Assembly (NCBI RefSeq): GCF_902705885.1
Contig: NZ_CACSIP010000001.1
Location: 258,683 to 322,682 of the forward strand
Length of the DNA: 64,000 nucleotides
Origin: Mycolicibacterium austroafricanum
GTDB lineage: Bacteria; Actinomycetota; Actinomycetes; Mycobacteriales; Mycobacteriaceae
Direction: 5' to 3'
The translations under genes and the position numbers were made by a program. Below, in pieces: positions 38,639 to 47,034 of the stretch (the stretch's first letter is position 1; each line of letters starts with the position of its first letter). The notes under the pieces were generated by a model. It worked only from the letters and a program-made list of their open reading frames with translations. It ran no database searches and had not been told where the DNA came from.

Positions 38639-39832
38639 ATGCGAACTCCGGTGGTCGTAGTAGCCGGTCAACTGCTGACTGACAGCCTCTGTGAGGTCTT
38701 GGTGCGAACCCCGGGAACGGTGGTGGTGACACACCACTTCGACGGGCAGGTCGTCGTCCGGTCGGTCAGTATCCTGCGAGACAATCAGGTGCACGTTTCG
38801 GAACGGCCGCTGGAACTGGCCAATTGCTGTGTCGGCTGCACCACGCGCGACGATCTGCTCATCTTGTTGCGCCGAATCCATCGCCGCGAGGACGTCGACC
38901 GAATCGTCGTTCATCTCGGGCCATGGCTGGAACCAGAGCCGGTGTGCTGGGCGATCAACAACGTCGTCGTCGAGGTCGGGCCGGGATACATCGAGGGTCC
39001 GGCCGGGCGTGACGTCCGCATCGATGCGGTGGTGAGCACCGTGGACACCACACAATGGCTCACACAGGCGCTCAGCGAAGAAGCGCTCGACGACGACCGG
39101 ACCGTGGCACAGATCGCGGTCGGCCAGGCGGAATTCGCGGATCTATTGGTTCTCACCGAGTTTGATCGCCGGACCCTCGCGGTGCTGCGCCGGCTCGCCC
39201 CGCGGGCGCGGATGACGATCGATACCGAAAACCTCGAGACCGCGCTGGCGGGCCTGGGCTCCAACACCCGACGCGGACGAGACCACGACCCACACGAGCA
39301 TCTGCTCGGCGGAGAGCCTCCCCTGAGCCGGGACGGCGACGTGGCGTTGGTCGAGTTCAGCGCCGATCGGCCGTTTCACCCACACCGGTTGCACGTCGCC
39401 ATCGACGACCTCCTCGAGGGAGTGGTGCGAATCCGCGGGCGGCTATGGCTGGCCAGCCAGCCCGGCACCGTGGTGTGGATCGAATCCGCCGGCGGAGGAC
39501 TGCGGGTCGGCCACGCCGGCGAGTGGCTGGCCGCGATGAGCCCCGCCGAGGTCGCTGATGCCGACCCCGAACGTGTTGCGCTTGCTGCCCCACTGTGGAA
39601 TGAACGCTTCGCAGATCGCCACGTGGCACTGACCGTCCTGGTCTGCGGCGCCGATCCGGACGGCATCCGTGGAGTGCTCCACCGCGCCCTACTCACCGAT
39701 GAGGAGTTGTCACAGCCGCAAGAATGGGCGGCCTACGACGATCCGTTCGGGGAGTGGCACGAGGACCCCTGCGAGGACTTCGACAAGGTTGATGACGGCG
39801 CCGCGCAGGAGCGGGATGCAGGAGGGCGATGA
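38639..39832 (+). CDS. mrf: MRF-like CobW-family protein lacking the P-loop
   Basis: About 397 aa. It aligns with CobW/G3E proteins through NCCVGCTTRDDLLILL (the metal CxxC region) and the C-terminal CobW domain (FSADRPFHPHRLHVAIDDLL). However, the Walker A position reads VVVVAGQLLTDSLCE, with no GxxGxGKT, so nucleotide binding is doubtful. Mycobacterial MRF, a zinc-starvation protein that recruits a hibernation factor to ribosomes, has this character and lies near genes for zinc-free ribosomal proteins. Here it is convergent with a zinc-free L31 gene. The assignment to MRF is likely but not certain. Confidence 0.75.
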   Translation: MRTPVVVVAGQLLTDSLCEVLVRTPGTVVVTHHFDGQVVVRSVSILRDNQVHVSERPLELANCCVGCTTRDDLLILLRRIHRREDVDRIVVHLGPWLEPEPVCWAINNVVVEVGPGYIEGPAGRDVRIDAVVSTVDTTQWLTQALSEEALDDDRTVAQIAVGQAEFADLLVLTEFDRRTLAVLRRLAPRARMTIDTENLETALAGLGSNTRRGRDHDPHEHLLGGEPPLSRDGDVALVEFSADRPFHPHRLHVAIDDLLEGVVRIRGRLWLASQPGTVVWIESAGGGLRVGHAGEWLAAMSPAEVADADPERVALAAPLWNERFADRHVALTVLVCGADPDGIRGVLHRALLTDEELSQPQEWAAYDDPFGEWHEDPCEDFDKVDDGAAQERDAGGR

Positions 39833-39877
39833 GATCGGCTGAGACCCGTCCCGTCTAGGCCAAACTCACCGAACGTT

Positions 39878-40147
39878 TCAACTTGCGCCGGATTGCCGGG
39901 CGCCGTACCGGCGGCGGAACTTCTCCACCTGCCCCGCGGAGTCCACGATCCGGCGACTACCCGTCCAGAACGGGTGGGAGTCGGCGCTGACCTCCACGAC
40001 CACAAGGGGATACTCGCGCACCCCCTCCGGCGTCTCCCACTCGATCGTCTTGGTGCTCGCGATCGTGGACCTGGTGAGAAACGCCTTCCCCGTGTTGGCG
40101 TCTTGAAAGACGACCGGGTGATAGTCGGGGTGGATTCCGGGCTTCAC
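39878..40147 (-). CDS. rpmE2: 50S ribosomal protein L31, zinc-free type B
   Basis: An 89-aa L31. The family pattern is [15 protein letters not shown], then FLTRSTI and SHPFWTG at about 58. There is no Cys at all, so the zinc ribbon of the type A protein is absent. Type B paralogues replace zinc-binding L31 when zinc is scarce, releasing zinc. The GTG at 40147 follows GGAGG with good spacing; an ATG 15 bp upstream is less likely. A perfect Zur-type palindrome is just upstream. No paralogues of L28, L33, S14 or S18 are adjacent. Confidence 0.92.
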   Translation of the reverse strand: MKPGIHPDYHPVVFQDANTGKAFLTRSTIASTKTIEWETPEGVREYPLVVVEVSADSHPFWTGSRRIVDSAGQVEKFRRRYGARQSGAS

Positions 40148-40170
40148 GTGCGACCTCCGCATGCTGTTAT

Positions 40171-40185
40171 TGATAATGATTATCG
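40171..40185. promoter_or_regulatory. Zur-type box upstream of rpmE2
   Basis: TGATAATGATTATCG contains the perfect 13-bp palindrome GATAATGATTATC. It lies 24 bp upstream of the rpmE2 GTG. Confidence 0.85.
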
Positions 40186-40223
40186 TTAAGTTCGAGGATC
40201 AGCGTACAGTCGACGGCGGTAAT

Positions 40224-40238
40224 TGAAAACCATTCCCA
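40224..40238. promoter_or_regulatory. weak Zur-type box upstream of the ANTAR gene
   Basis: TGAAAACCATTCCCA matches one half of the box at 33310 read on the other strand, with a poor second half. It lies 29 bp upstream of the ANTAR start. This is the weakest of the set. Confidence 0.4.
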
Positions 40239-40267
40239 CTTGAGGGAGAGGGAGGTTCGACGCAGCG

Positions 40268-40534
40268 ATGTACGCAACACCGGCAACGGGCGTCACCGCC
40301 CGCAGGAGTATCGATGTCGCCGTGGGAATCATCATGGGACTGCGCCGGTGCTCGGAAGACGAAGCCTTCCAGGAGATCGCTCGTGTCGTGCATCAGACGG
40401 GTGTGCCGTTGAAAGACACCGCGAACGCGTTGATCTTCCTGGCGAAGGCAAACGCCGCACCTCCCGCGCACCATGCCGAGGCCTCGCGGATCTGGGGCAC
40501 TCGACTGGAGTTCCCCGCCCCATCCGACGGGTAA
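40268..40534 (+). CDS. stand-alone ANTAR-domain RNA-binding protein
   Basis: An 88-aa protein that is little more than an ANTAR domain: RRSIDVAVGIIMGLRRCSEDEAFQEIARVVHQTGVPLKDTANAL at residues 12-56, with the three-helix pattern and conserved Ala/Ile/Met core. ANTAR proteins bind paired RNA hairpins and act as antiterminators; most have a sensor domain, which is absent here. It is divergent from rpmE2, with one strong and one weak Zur-type palindrome in the shared region. A GGAGG ribosome-binding site precedes the ATG. Targets are unknown. Confidence 0.83.
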   Translation: MYATPATGVTARRSIDVAVGIIMGLRRCSEDEAFQEIARVVHQTGVPLKDTANALIFLAKANAAPPAHHAEASRIWGTRLEFPAPSDG

Positions 40535-40558
40535 CGCGCCTAATGTGGCGTGGTGCGA

Positions 40559-41467
40559 ATGAAGTTCGGCCGGCCCGACCTGGACTCCTACTCCGCTCAC
40601 TTCGACGTGCCCCCGGCGTCGCCGGCAAGCCCGCTCACGGTCGCCTGGGGTGGTGTCACCACGCTGCACATCGACGACGGCAGTTCTGCGCTGATGACCG
40701 ACGGGTTCTTCTCCCGGCCAAGTCTTCTCACCGTAGCCACCCGAAAGCTGGCGTCGTCACACGAGCGAATCCGCGCCGGGCTGTCCCAGCTCGGGGTGAG
40801 CCGACTCGACGGCCTGGTTCCGGTGCACACCCACTTCGACCACGCAATGGATTCGGCCGTCGTCGCCCGACTGACCGGCGCCCGCCTGATCGGTGGTACC
40901 TCGACCGCCCAGATCGGGCGCGGACAGGGACTCGACGAAGTCAGCACTGTCGAGTCCGGGGAGCCGATCACCGTCGGGAACTACGACATCACGCTGATCG
41001 AGGGTGACCACTGTCCCCCCGACCGGTTCCCCGGAACGATCACCGCGCCCATCGTTCCCCCGGTGAAGGCCTCGGCATACCGCTGCGGCGAGGCGTGGTC
41101 GATGCTCGTGCACCACCGCCCCACCGGCCGGCGGCTGTTGATCGTCGGCAGCGCCGGGTTTCTTCCGGACGCGCTGACCGGCCACCGGGCCGAGGTGGCC
41201 TACCTGGGCGTCGGACAATTGGGGTTGCAGCCGCAGAGCTACCTGACCGAGTACTGGGCACAGACCGTGCGGATGGTCGGAGCCCGCCGCGTAGTGCTGA
41301 TCCACTGGGACGACTTCTTCCGGCCTCTCGACCAACCGTTGCGCGCGTTGCCCTATGCCGCCGACGACCTGGACGTGTCGATGCGGATTCTGACCCGGCT
41401 CGCCGTCGACGACGGCGTGGCACTACACCTTCCCCCGCTGTGGCGACGCGGCGATCCGTGGAGTTGA
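40559..41467 (+). CDS. MBL-fold metallo-hydrolase (Rv3577-like)
   Basis: A 302-aa metallo-beta-lactamase-fold protein. The metal motif is VPVHTHFDHAMD near residue 95, a further His occurs in IEGDHCPPDRF, and the last one in VLIHWDDFF. This lays out like UlaG-type hydrolases. It matches the Rv3577 locus by position and by FGRPDLDSYSAHF at the N-terminus. GTG codons at 40550 and 40553 are alternative starts. It marks the right border of the zinc island and is coupled to the ArsB-like gene by an overlap. Confidence 0.85.
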   Translation: MKFGRPDLDSYSAHFDVPPASPASPLTVAWGGVTTLHIDDGSSALMTDGFFSRPSLLTVATRKLASSHERIRAGLSQLGVSRLDGLVPVHTHFDHAMDSAVVARLTGARLIGGTSTAQIGRGQGLDEVSTVESGEPITVGNYDITLIEGDHCPPDRFPGTITAPIVPPVKASAYRCGEAWSMLVHHRPTGRRLLIVGSAGFLPDALTGHRAEVAYLGVGQLGLQPQSYLTEYWAQTVRMVGARRVVLIHWDDFFRPLDQPLRALPYAADDLDVSMRILTRLAVDDGVALHLPPLWRRGDPWS

Positions 41468-42699
41468 TTCTGGCGCTGGTCGCGCTCATCGCCGTGCTCG
41501 GGTTCGCGCTCGTGCGGCCGCACCGCTGGCCGGAGGCCGTTGTCGCGGTTCCTGCTGCCGCGTTGGTCCTGGGCGGCGGAGCGATCTCCTGGCAGGAGGC
41601 CGTGTCCGAGGTGGGCAGGTTGCTCCCGGTGGTGGGCTTCCTGGCAGCGGTGCTGGTACTGGCGCGGCTGTGCGACGACGAAGGCCTCTTCCAGGCGGCC
41701 GGCACGGCGATGGCGCGTGCCACATCGGGTAGTCAGAATCGGTTGCTCGCAGCGGTTTTCGCCATAGCTGCCGCGGTCACCGCGGTGCTCAGCCTGGATG
41801 CCACCGTGGTACTCCTGACGCCGGTGGTCCTCGCCACCGCGCGCACCCTGAGCGTCTCGCCCCGCCCACACGCGTATGCGACCGCGCACCTGGCCAACAG
41901 CGCCTCACTGCTGTTACCCGTCTCCAACCTGACCAACCTGCTGGCGTTCAGCGCCGCCGGACTGACTTTTCTGCACTTCGCCGCGGTGATGACACTGCCC
42001 TGGCTGGCCGCAGTTGCCGTGGAGTTCGTGCTCCTGCGTTGGCTTTTCGCCAAGGACTTGGCGGTGCGACCCCGAAGGGACACGGCCTGCACGCCGATCG
42101 AGATACCCGTCTTCGCCCTCGTGGTCCTCGGACTGACGCTCGTCGGTTTTGCGGTGACCTCCCTGGCCGGCTTGTCGCCCGCGTGGGCCGCGCTGGCCGG
42201 GGCGGTCGTGCTCGGGGTTCGCGGTCTCCAACGGGGGCACACCTCCGTCACGCGGATCGCCGCCGCCGCCGATGTGCCGTTCCTGGCCTTCGTGCTGTGC
42301 CTGGGCGTCGTCGTCGACGCAGCGATGAACAGCGGCATGGAATCGGCTATGCGACAGGTGATTCCCGACGGTACGGGTCTGCTCTCGCTGCTCGGGATCG
42401 CCGCCGTGGCCGCGGTGCTGTCCAACGTCGTCAACAACCTGCCCGCCGTGCTGGTTCTGCTGCCGCTGGTGACGGTGGCCGGCGCACCCGCGGTGCTCGC
42501 CGTGCTGATCGGGGTGAACATCGGGCCGAACCTGACCTATGTCGGCTCACTGGCCAACCTGTTGTGGCGGGCCGTGGTCCGGCGAGACCTGGGCGCCGGT
42601 TTCGGCGAGTTCAGCCGGATAGGCCTGTGCACCACCCCAGCGGTGCTGATCGCAGCGGTGCTGGGGTTATGGGCGGGGATACATCTGTTCGGGATCTGA
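41440..42699 (+). CDS. arsB2: ArsB/NhaD-family anion permease (arsB2-like)
   Basis: About 419 aa with ten or more hydrophobic segments, an ion-transporter superfamily member of the ArsB/NhaD type. Signatures are LARLCDDEGLFQAAG and SLDATVVLLTPVVLA in the first half and SNVVNNLPAVLVLLPL with GVNIGPNLTYVGSLANLLW in the second; these two re-entrant Asn/Pro-rich stretches are typical. It follows the MBL-fold gene with a 28-bp overlap from GTG 41440 (or 10 bp from GTG 41458), as Rv3578 follows Rv3577. Despite the name, arsenite export is not shown; no arsenic genes are near. Confidence 0.85.
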   Translation: MATRRSVELILALVALIAVLGFALVRPHRWPEAVVAVPAAALVLGGGAISWQEAVSEVGRLLPVVGFLAAVLVLARLCDDEGLFQAAGTAMARATSGSQNRLLAAVFAIAAAVTAVLSLDATVVLLTPVVLATARTLSVSPRPHAYATAHLANSASLLLPVSNLTNLLAFSAAGLTFLHFAAVMTLPWLAAVAVEFVLLRWLFAKDLAVRPRRDTACTPIEIPVFALVVLGLTLVGFAVTSLAGLSPAWAALAGAVVLGVRGLQRGHTSVTRIAAAADVPFLAFVLCLGVVVDAAMNSGMESAMRQVIPDGTGLLSLLGIAAVAAVLSNVVNNLPAVLVLLPLVTVAGAPAVLAVLIGVNIGPNLTYVGSLANLLWRAVVRRDLGAGFGEFSRIGLCTTPAVLIAAVLGLWAGIHLFGI

Positions 42700-42724
42700 C
42701 CCCCAACCCCCACAATCCGCCCGT

Positions 42725-43024
42725 TCACCGCACCTGGCTTTCCAGGATGCGCGCATCCACCCCGCTGGTGAGCCGCTCGGCGGGGGTGCCGGCGTGCGCG
42801 CACGCCGCGATCACCGAGTCCGGCGACGCCGCGGCGAACAGACCGTAGACGACCTCGTCGGCGGGAGCGGCCAACACCGCTATCAACGTCGGCGCGGATC
42901 CTGAGTCGGTGGCGCTGGCGATGGCGCCTCCGGACAAGCCGGCCACGATTGCGTCGAGGTCGTGTGCGGTGAACTCGGGGCGATACCACTCCACCAGGTA
43001 GTAGCCGCACTCCTCAGTCCACAC
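42725..43024 (-). CDS. small DUF4242-like hypothetical protein
   Basis: 99 aa. The pattern YYLVEWYRPEFTAHDLDAIVAGL followed by a short strand and GLFAAASPDSVIAACAHAGTPAERLT resembles small ferredoxin-like (DUF4242/nickel-binding-like) proteins found next to many regulators. No enzyme motif is seen. The gene is divergent from the large LuxR-type regulator that follows and separated by a 205-bp space, where a possible -10 element (TACGCT) lies on the plus strand. It is convergent with arsB2. Confidence 0.65.
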   Translation of the reverse strand: MWTEECGYYLVEWYRPEFTAHDLDAIVAGLSGGAIASATDSGSAPTLIAVLAAPADEVVYGLFAAASPDSVIAACAHAGTPAERLTSGVDARILESQVR

Positions 43025-43229
43025 GGTGCAAACCGTAGGCGTGCCGAAGCCCCCACAAATCAGGGAATTCCCTCATGTTTTCGCTCCCGCCGGTCAACAA
43101 TCGCGAGGGTCAACCCCCTCGGCCGAGGTCACACCGCCGCTGGCTAATCGGGGAACCCCTGCTCGACCCGATCGAACTGATACGCTCGTCATTCCCTCGA
43201 TTCCTGGCAACCCAGGGAGGTTCCCACTG

Positions 43230-46070
43230 GTGGAGTCACGGTTGCCACGGCCGCGTGCTCCAGCGCAGCCGCCCCCGGCAGGCAACGCATCACCACTGCG
43301 CAACCAGACCACGGTGCGCCGACCCGTGGAAGCTCGCGCCATCGATGGGTTCTTGGCCGCAGCGGCCGTAGCCCCCGCGGCTCTGGTGATCGAGGGTGAG
43401 CCCGGCATCGGCAAGACCACGCTATGGCTGGCGGCGTTGTCGCAGGCAACCGAGTCGGGGTTCAAGGTGCTCTCGGCGCGCGGCGCGCAATCCGAGTCGG
43501 TTCTGGCCTATGCCGCCTTGGAGGACTTGCTCACCGACGTCGACCATGCGGTGCTCGCCGAACTGCCTGCGCCGCAACGTGGCGCGGTCGAGACGGTGCT
43601 GTTGCGCACCCAAGCGGACGGACGCGGCACCGACCAGCACGCGTTGTCTGCCGCGATGGTGTCGGCTCTGGACAACCTGACCGCGACGTCCCCGGTGTTG
43701 CTGGCCATCGACGACCTGCAATGGCTGGATCCCTCCAGCATGGCGGTGATCACCTTCGCCACGCGCCGCTTCACCGGACCGGTGGGGGTGCTCGTCACCG
43801 CGCGCAACGATGCCGCCGGCGTCGCCGCAAGCGCACGCGTGCAGTTGTCCCGTCCGGACGCAGTCGACCGGCTTCGGGTGCGGCCGCTGAGCCTCGGCGG
43901 AGTCGGCGCGTTGATCGCCGAACGGCTCAACCGCTCGTTCACGCGTCCGGGGCTGCGCCGAATTCACCAGTCCTCGGGCGGAAACCCTTTCTACGCACTG
44001 GAACTGGCCCGGGCGATCGACGCCGCCGCACCCACCTCGGGTGCGGCCAACCAGGTGCCGCTCCCGGCGACGCTGACCGAAGTGGTGCGGGCCCGCATCG
44101 GTAGCCTGCCCAGCGCTGTTCAAGACGCGCTCCTGGCGGTGGCCTGCGCGGGAACGCCCACCGTGGCCCTGGTCGCCCACGCCATCGGGACCGATGTCTC
44201 CCGGGCTGCCGAGCTACTGGAGGTTGCCGAAGTCGACGGTGTGATCAACATCGACGGCCAGCATCCGCGCTTCGCGCACCCGTTGTTCGCCCACGGCGTC
44301 TACACCGGCGCCGCAGCCGGCCGGCGCCGGGCGATTCATCGGCGGTTGGCCGAAAGCGTGAAAGAACCGGAGCTGGCGGCCAGACATTTGGCCCTGGGTT
44401 CCGTCCACGGTGATGCGGTTCTGTGGGAGTCCCTCGACGCGGCCGCCGCTTCGGCGCGCCGGCGTGGAGCCCCCGCAGCAGCGGCCGAGCTGCTCGAACT
44501 GTCCGTCGGACTCGGGGGCGGCACCATGACCCGACGTATCCGGATGGCGGGCTATCTGCTGCACGCCGGGGATGTCCGGCGGGCCAGGACCCTGCTCGAC
44601 GAAGTCCTCGCCGAGCCGACCACGGGCAAGGCCCGCATCCAGGCGCTGCGACTGCTCGCCGAGGTGCGGATGGTCGACGACAGCTTCGGCGAGGCCGCCG
44701 ACCTACTCAACCAAGCGCTTGCAGAAGCCGGCGACAACCCGGGCCTCCGCGCGCAGCTCGCGGTGAACCTGTCGTTCGCTCAAGGTAATGCCGGCGATCA
44801 CGCCAGTGCGCTGCGCACCCTCGATGACGCAGTGGCCGACGCCGAGCATCTCGCCGACCCGCAGTTGCTCGCGCAAGCACTGGGAATACAGACCGTTCAG
44901 CGGTTCCTTCTCGGGCAAGGCGTCGACGAGGACGCACTCGCTCGGGCCGTCGAACTGGAAGATCCCGGCGCCGCGATGCCGCTGGCGCTGCGCCCCAGCA
45001 CCAACAACGCGCTCCTGGCGCTGTGGACCGGACAGCTGGACCGCGCCCATGAGCTGATGGCCACACTTCGCAGGCGGTGCCTCGCCGGCGGCCGCGAAGT
45101 CGACCTCATCTACCTGGCCCTTCATCACGCGCAGTTGGAACTGTGGCGGGGCAACCCCTCCGAGGCCACGGCGATCACCGACGACGCCGTAGAACGGGCG
45201 TCCCAGCTGGGAGGTGATTTTCCGCTGTATGTGGCGCTGACCACCCGCGCTGCCCTGGCCGCATTCGCCGGCCGGGTCGACGATGCTCGCCGCGACGCCA
45301 GGGAGGCGCTCGCCGCCACCCGCCGTTTCGGCTCGGACGCGATCGACGTGTGGCCGGTGGCGATCCTCGCGTTTCTGGAGATCTCCGTGGCTGATCTTCC
45401 TGCCGCGGAGGCGATCGTCGCGCCGGTACTGGCACGACTGGACCAGACTCCGGAAGCCACCGAGATCAACGTCGCACCGTTTCTGCCCGATGCCATCGAG
45501 GCGCTCCTCGGGCTGGGGCGCCGCGCTGACGCGCAGGCCCTGATCGAGCGGCTGGAAAACAATGGCCGCCGCCTGGACCGGCCATGGATGCTCGCCCTCG
45601 GCGCCCGCGGCCGCGCCGCCCTGCTGGCTTTCGACAACAACATCGACGCCGCAATCAGCGCCGCAACTCAGGCGCTCAGAGAACACGACCGGCTGCCGAT
45701 GCCGTTCGAGCGCGCTCGCACGCTGCTGCTTGTCGGTCAACTCCAGCGCCGGCAACGAAGGCGGGAAGCCGCGTCCTCCGCGCTGACCGAAGCACTGAAC
45801 ACGTTCGAGAAGCTGAACACACCGCTATGGGCGGCGCGCGCCCACGCCGAACTCGCCCGCACCAAGCCGAGCCGAAATCAGCCCGGCGACTTGACCGCCA
45901 CCGAACAGCGCGTCGCGGAACTGGCCGCATCCGGGATGAACAACCGTGACATCGCCGCGGCGCTGTTCATCAGCCTCAAGACCGTCGAGGCCAATCTCAC
46001 CCGCGTCTACCGCAAACTCGGCATCCGGTCCCGGGCGCAGATCGCCGCTCGCCTGCGCGGGCGCTTCTGA
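43230..46070 (+). CDS. LuxR-type (LAL family) AAA ATPase transcriptional regulator
   Basis: A 946-aa LAL protein. The N-terminal ATPase module has Walker A EGEPGIGKTT around residue 58 and Walker B LLAIDDLQWLD. The middle 500 residues are TPR-like helices. The C-terminal LuxR helix-turn-helix reads LTATEQRVAELAASGMNNRDIAAALFISLKTVEANLTRVYRKLG. The GTG at 43230 follows GGGAGG with 9-bp spacing and gives a start near the conserved core; the frame runs 68 codons further upstream, where coding looks weak. Regulated genes are unknown. It is not in the M. tuberculosis order as I recall it between arsB2 and the rlmB gene. Confidence 0.88.
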   Translation: MESRLPRPRAPAQPPPAGNASPLRNQTTVRRPVEARAIDGFLAAAAVAPAALVIEGEPGIGKTTLWLAALSQATESGFKVLSARGAQSESVLAYAALEDLLTDVDHAVLAELPAPQRGAVETVLLRTQADGRGTDQHALSAAMVSALDNLTATSPVLLAIDDLQWLDPSSMAVITFATRRFTGPVGVLVTARNDAAGVAASARVQLSRPDAVDRLRVRPLSLGGVGALIAERLNRSFTRPGLRRIHQSSGGNPFYALELARAIDAAAPTSGAANQVPLPATLTEVVRARIGSLPSAVQDALLAVACAGTPTVALVAHAIGTDVSRAAELLEVAEVDGVINIDGQHPRFAHPLFAHGVYTGAAAGRRRAIHRRLAESVKEPELAARHLALGSVHGDAVLWESLDAAAASARRRGAPAAAAELLELSVGLGGGTMTRRIRMAGYLLHAGDVRRARTLLDEVLAEPTTGKARIQALRLLAEVRMVDDSFGEAADLLNQALAEAGDNPGLRAQLAVNLSFAQGNAGDHASALRTLDDAVADAEHLADPQLLAQALGIQTVQRFLLGQGVDEDALARAVELEDPGAAMPLALRPSTNNALLALWTGQLDRAHELMATLRRRCLAGGREVDLIYLALHHAQLELWRGNPSEATAITDDAVERASQLGGDFPLYVALTTRAALAAFAGRVDDARRDAREALAATRRFGSDAIDVWPVAILAFLEISVADLPAAEAIVAPVLARLDQTPEATEINVAPFLPDAIEALLGLGRRADAQALIERLENNGRRLDRPWMLALGARGRAALLAFDNNIDAAISAATQALREHDRLPMPFERARTLLLVGQLQRRQRRREAASSALTEALNTFEKLNTPLWAARAHAELARTKPSRNQPGDLTATEQRVAELAASGMNNRDIAAALFISLKTVEANLTRVYRKLGIRSRAQIAARLRGRF

Positions 46071-46092
46071 CCGCCGGTTGCCCGGCGTCCGG

Positions 46093-47034
46093 CTATCCCC
46101 TGCGCTGCCGGGCGATCTCGGCGAGCACCACGCCGGCTGCGACCGATGCATTGAGCGACTCGGTCGGCCCGGCCATCGGAATCGACACGACGGCATCGCA
46201 GTTCTGGCGGACCAGTCGCGACAGACCCTTGCCCTCCGAGCCCACCACCACCACAACCGGTCCGTCGCCGACGATCTCGTCGATCGCGGTGTCGCCGTCT
46301 GCGTCGAGCCCGACGACCTGAAGGCCGGAGTCGGCCCACTGCTTGAGGGTGCGATTGAGGTTCGTCGCCCGGGCCACCGGCAGCCGCGCCGCGGCACCGG
46401 CGCTGGTGCGCCACGCCACTGCGGTCACCGACGCGGATCTGCGCTGCGGAATCAGCACCCCGTGCCCGCCGAACGCAGCCACCGAGCGGATGATCGCGCC
46501 GAGATTGCGCGGGTCGGAGATGTTGTCCAGCGCGACGAGAAGCGGTGGCGCCGCATCACGTTTCGACTCGGCGAGCAGGTCGTCGGGGTGCGCATAGTCA
46601 TACGGTGGAACCTGCAGGGCCAGGCCCTGGTGCATGCCGTTGGCGGCGATCCGGTCCAGGTCGTGGCGCGGTACCTCGAGGATCGAGATCCCCTTATCGG
46701 CGGCGAGCTGCACAGCTTCGGTGAGCCGTTCGTCGGAGTCGGTGCCCAGTGCCACGTACAGCGCGGTCGCCGGGGCACCGGCGCGCAGACACTCCAGTAC
46801 CGGGTTGCGGCCGAGCACGATCTCGGTGTCGTCGGTTTTCTTGTGCCTGCCCTGTTGCTTGCGTGCAGCCTGCGCAGCGCGCTTGCCGGCCGGGTGGTGG
46901 GGCCGCTGACTCGCCGGCGGTGTCGCGCCCTTGCCCTCCAGGCCACGACGCCGGACACCGCCGGAGCCGACCGTCGGCCCCTTTTTGGTGCCGGTTTTGC
47001 GTACCGCGCCGCGCCGCTGAGAGTTGCCTGCCAT
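46093..47034 (-). CDS. rlmB: 23S rRNA (guanosine-2'-O)-methyltransferase RlmB/TrmH family
   Basis: A 313-aa SpoU/TrmH-family enzyme. A basic, low-complexity extension of about 80 residues leads to the substrate-binding domain ([14 protein letters not shown]), then the SPOUT knot: motif 1 [17 protein letters not shown], motif 2 [14 protein letters not shown] and motif 3 [15 protein letters not shown]. It methylates a ribose in 23S rRNA, typically G2251. The ATG at 47034 shares one base with the cysS stop (TAATG), so translation is coupled. Corresponds to Rv3579c. Confidence 0.9.
   Translation of the reverse strand: MAGNSQRRGAVRKTGTKKGPTVGSGGVRRRGLEGKGATPPASQRPHHPAGKRAAQAARKQQGRHKKTDDTEIVLGRNPVLECLRAGAPATALYVALGTDSDERLTEAVQLAADKGISILEVPRHDLDRIAANGMHQGLALQVPPYDYAHPDDLLAESKRDAAPPLLVALDNISDPRNLGAIIRSVAAFGGHGVLIPQRRSASVTAVAWRTSAGAAARLPVARATNLNRTLKQWADSGLQVVGLDADGDTAIDEIVGDGPVVVVVGSEGKGLSRLVRQNCDAVVSIPMAGPTESLNASVAAGVVLAEIARQRRG

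Noticed and set aside
41440..42699. arsB2 as part of an arsenic resistance operon
   Set aside because: No arsR, arsC or acr3 nearby; family similarity alone does not show arsenite export.
43026..43229. N-terminal extension of the LAL regulator
   Set aside because: Good ribosome-binding site and start at 43230; the extension is Pro/Arg-rich and has no family counterpart.
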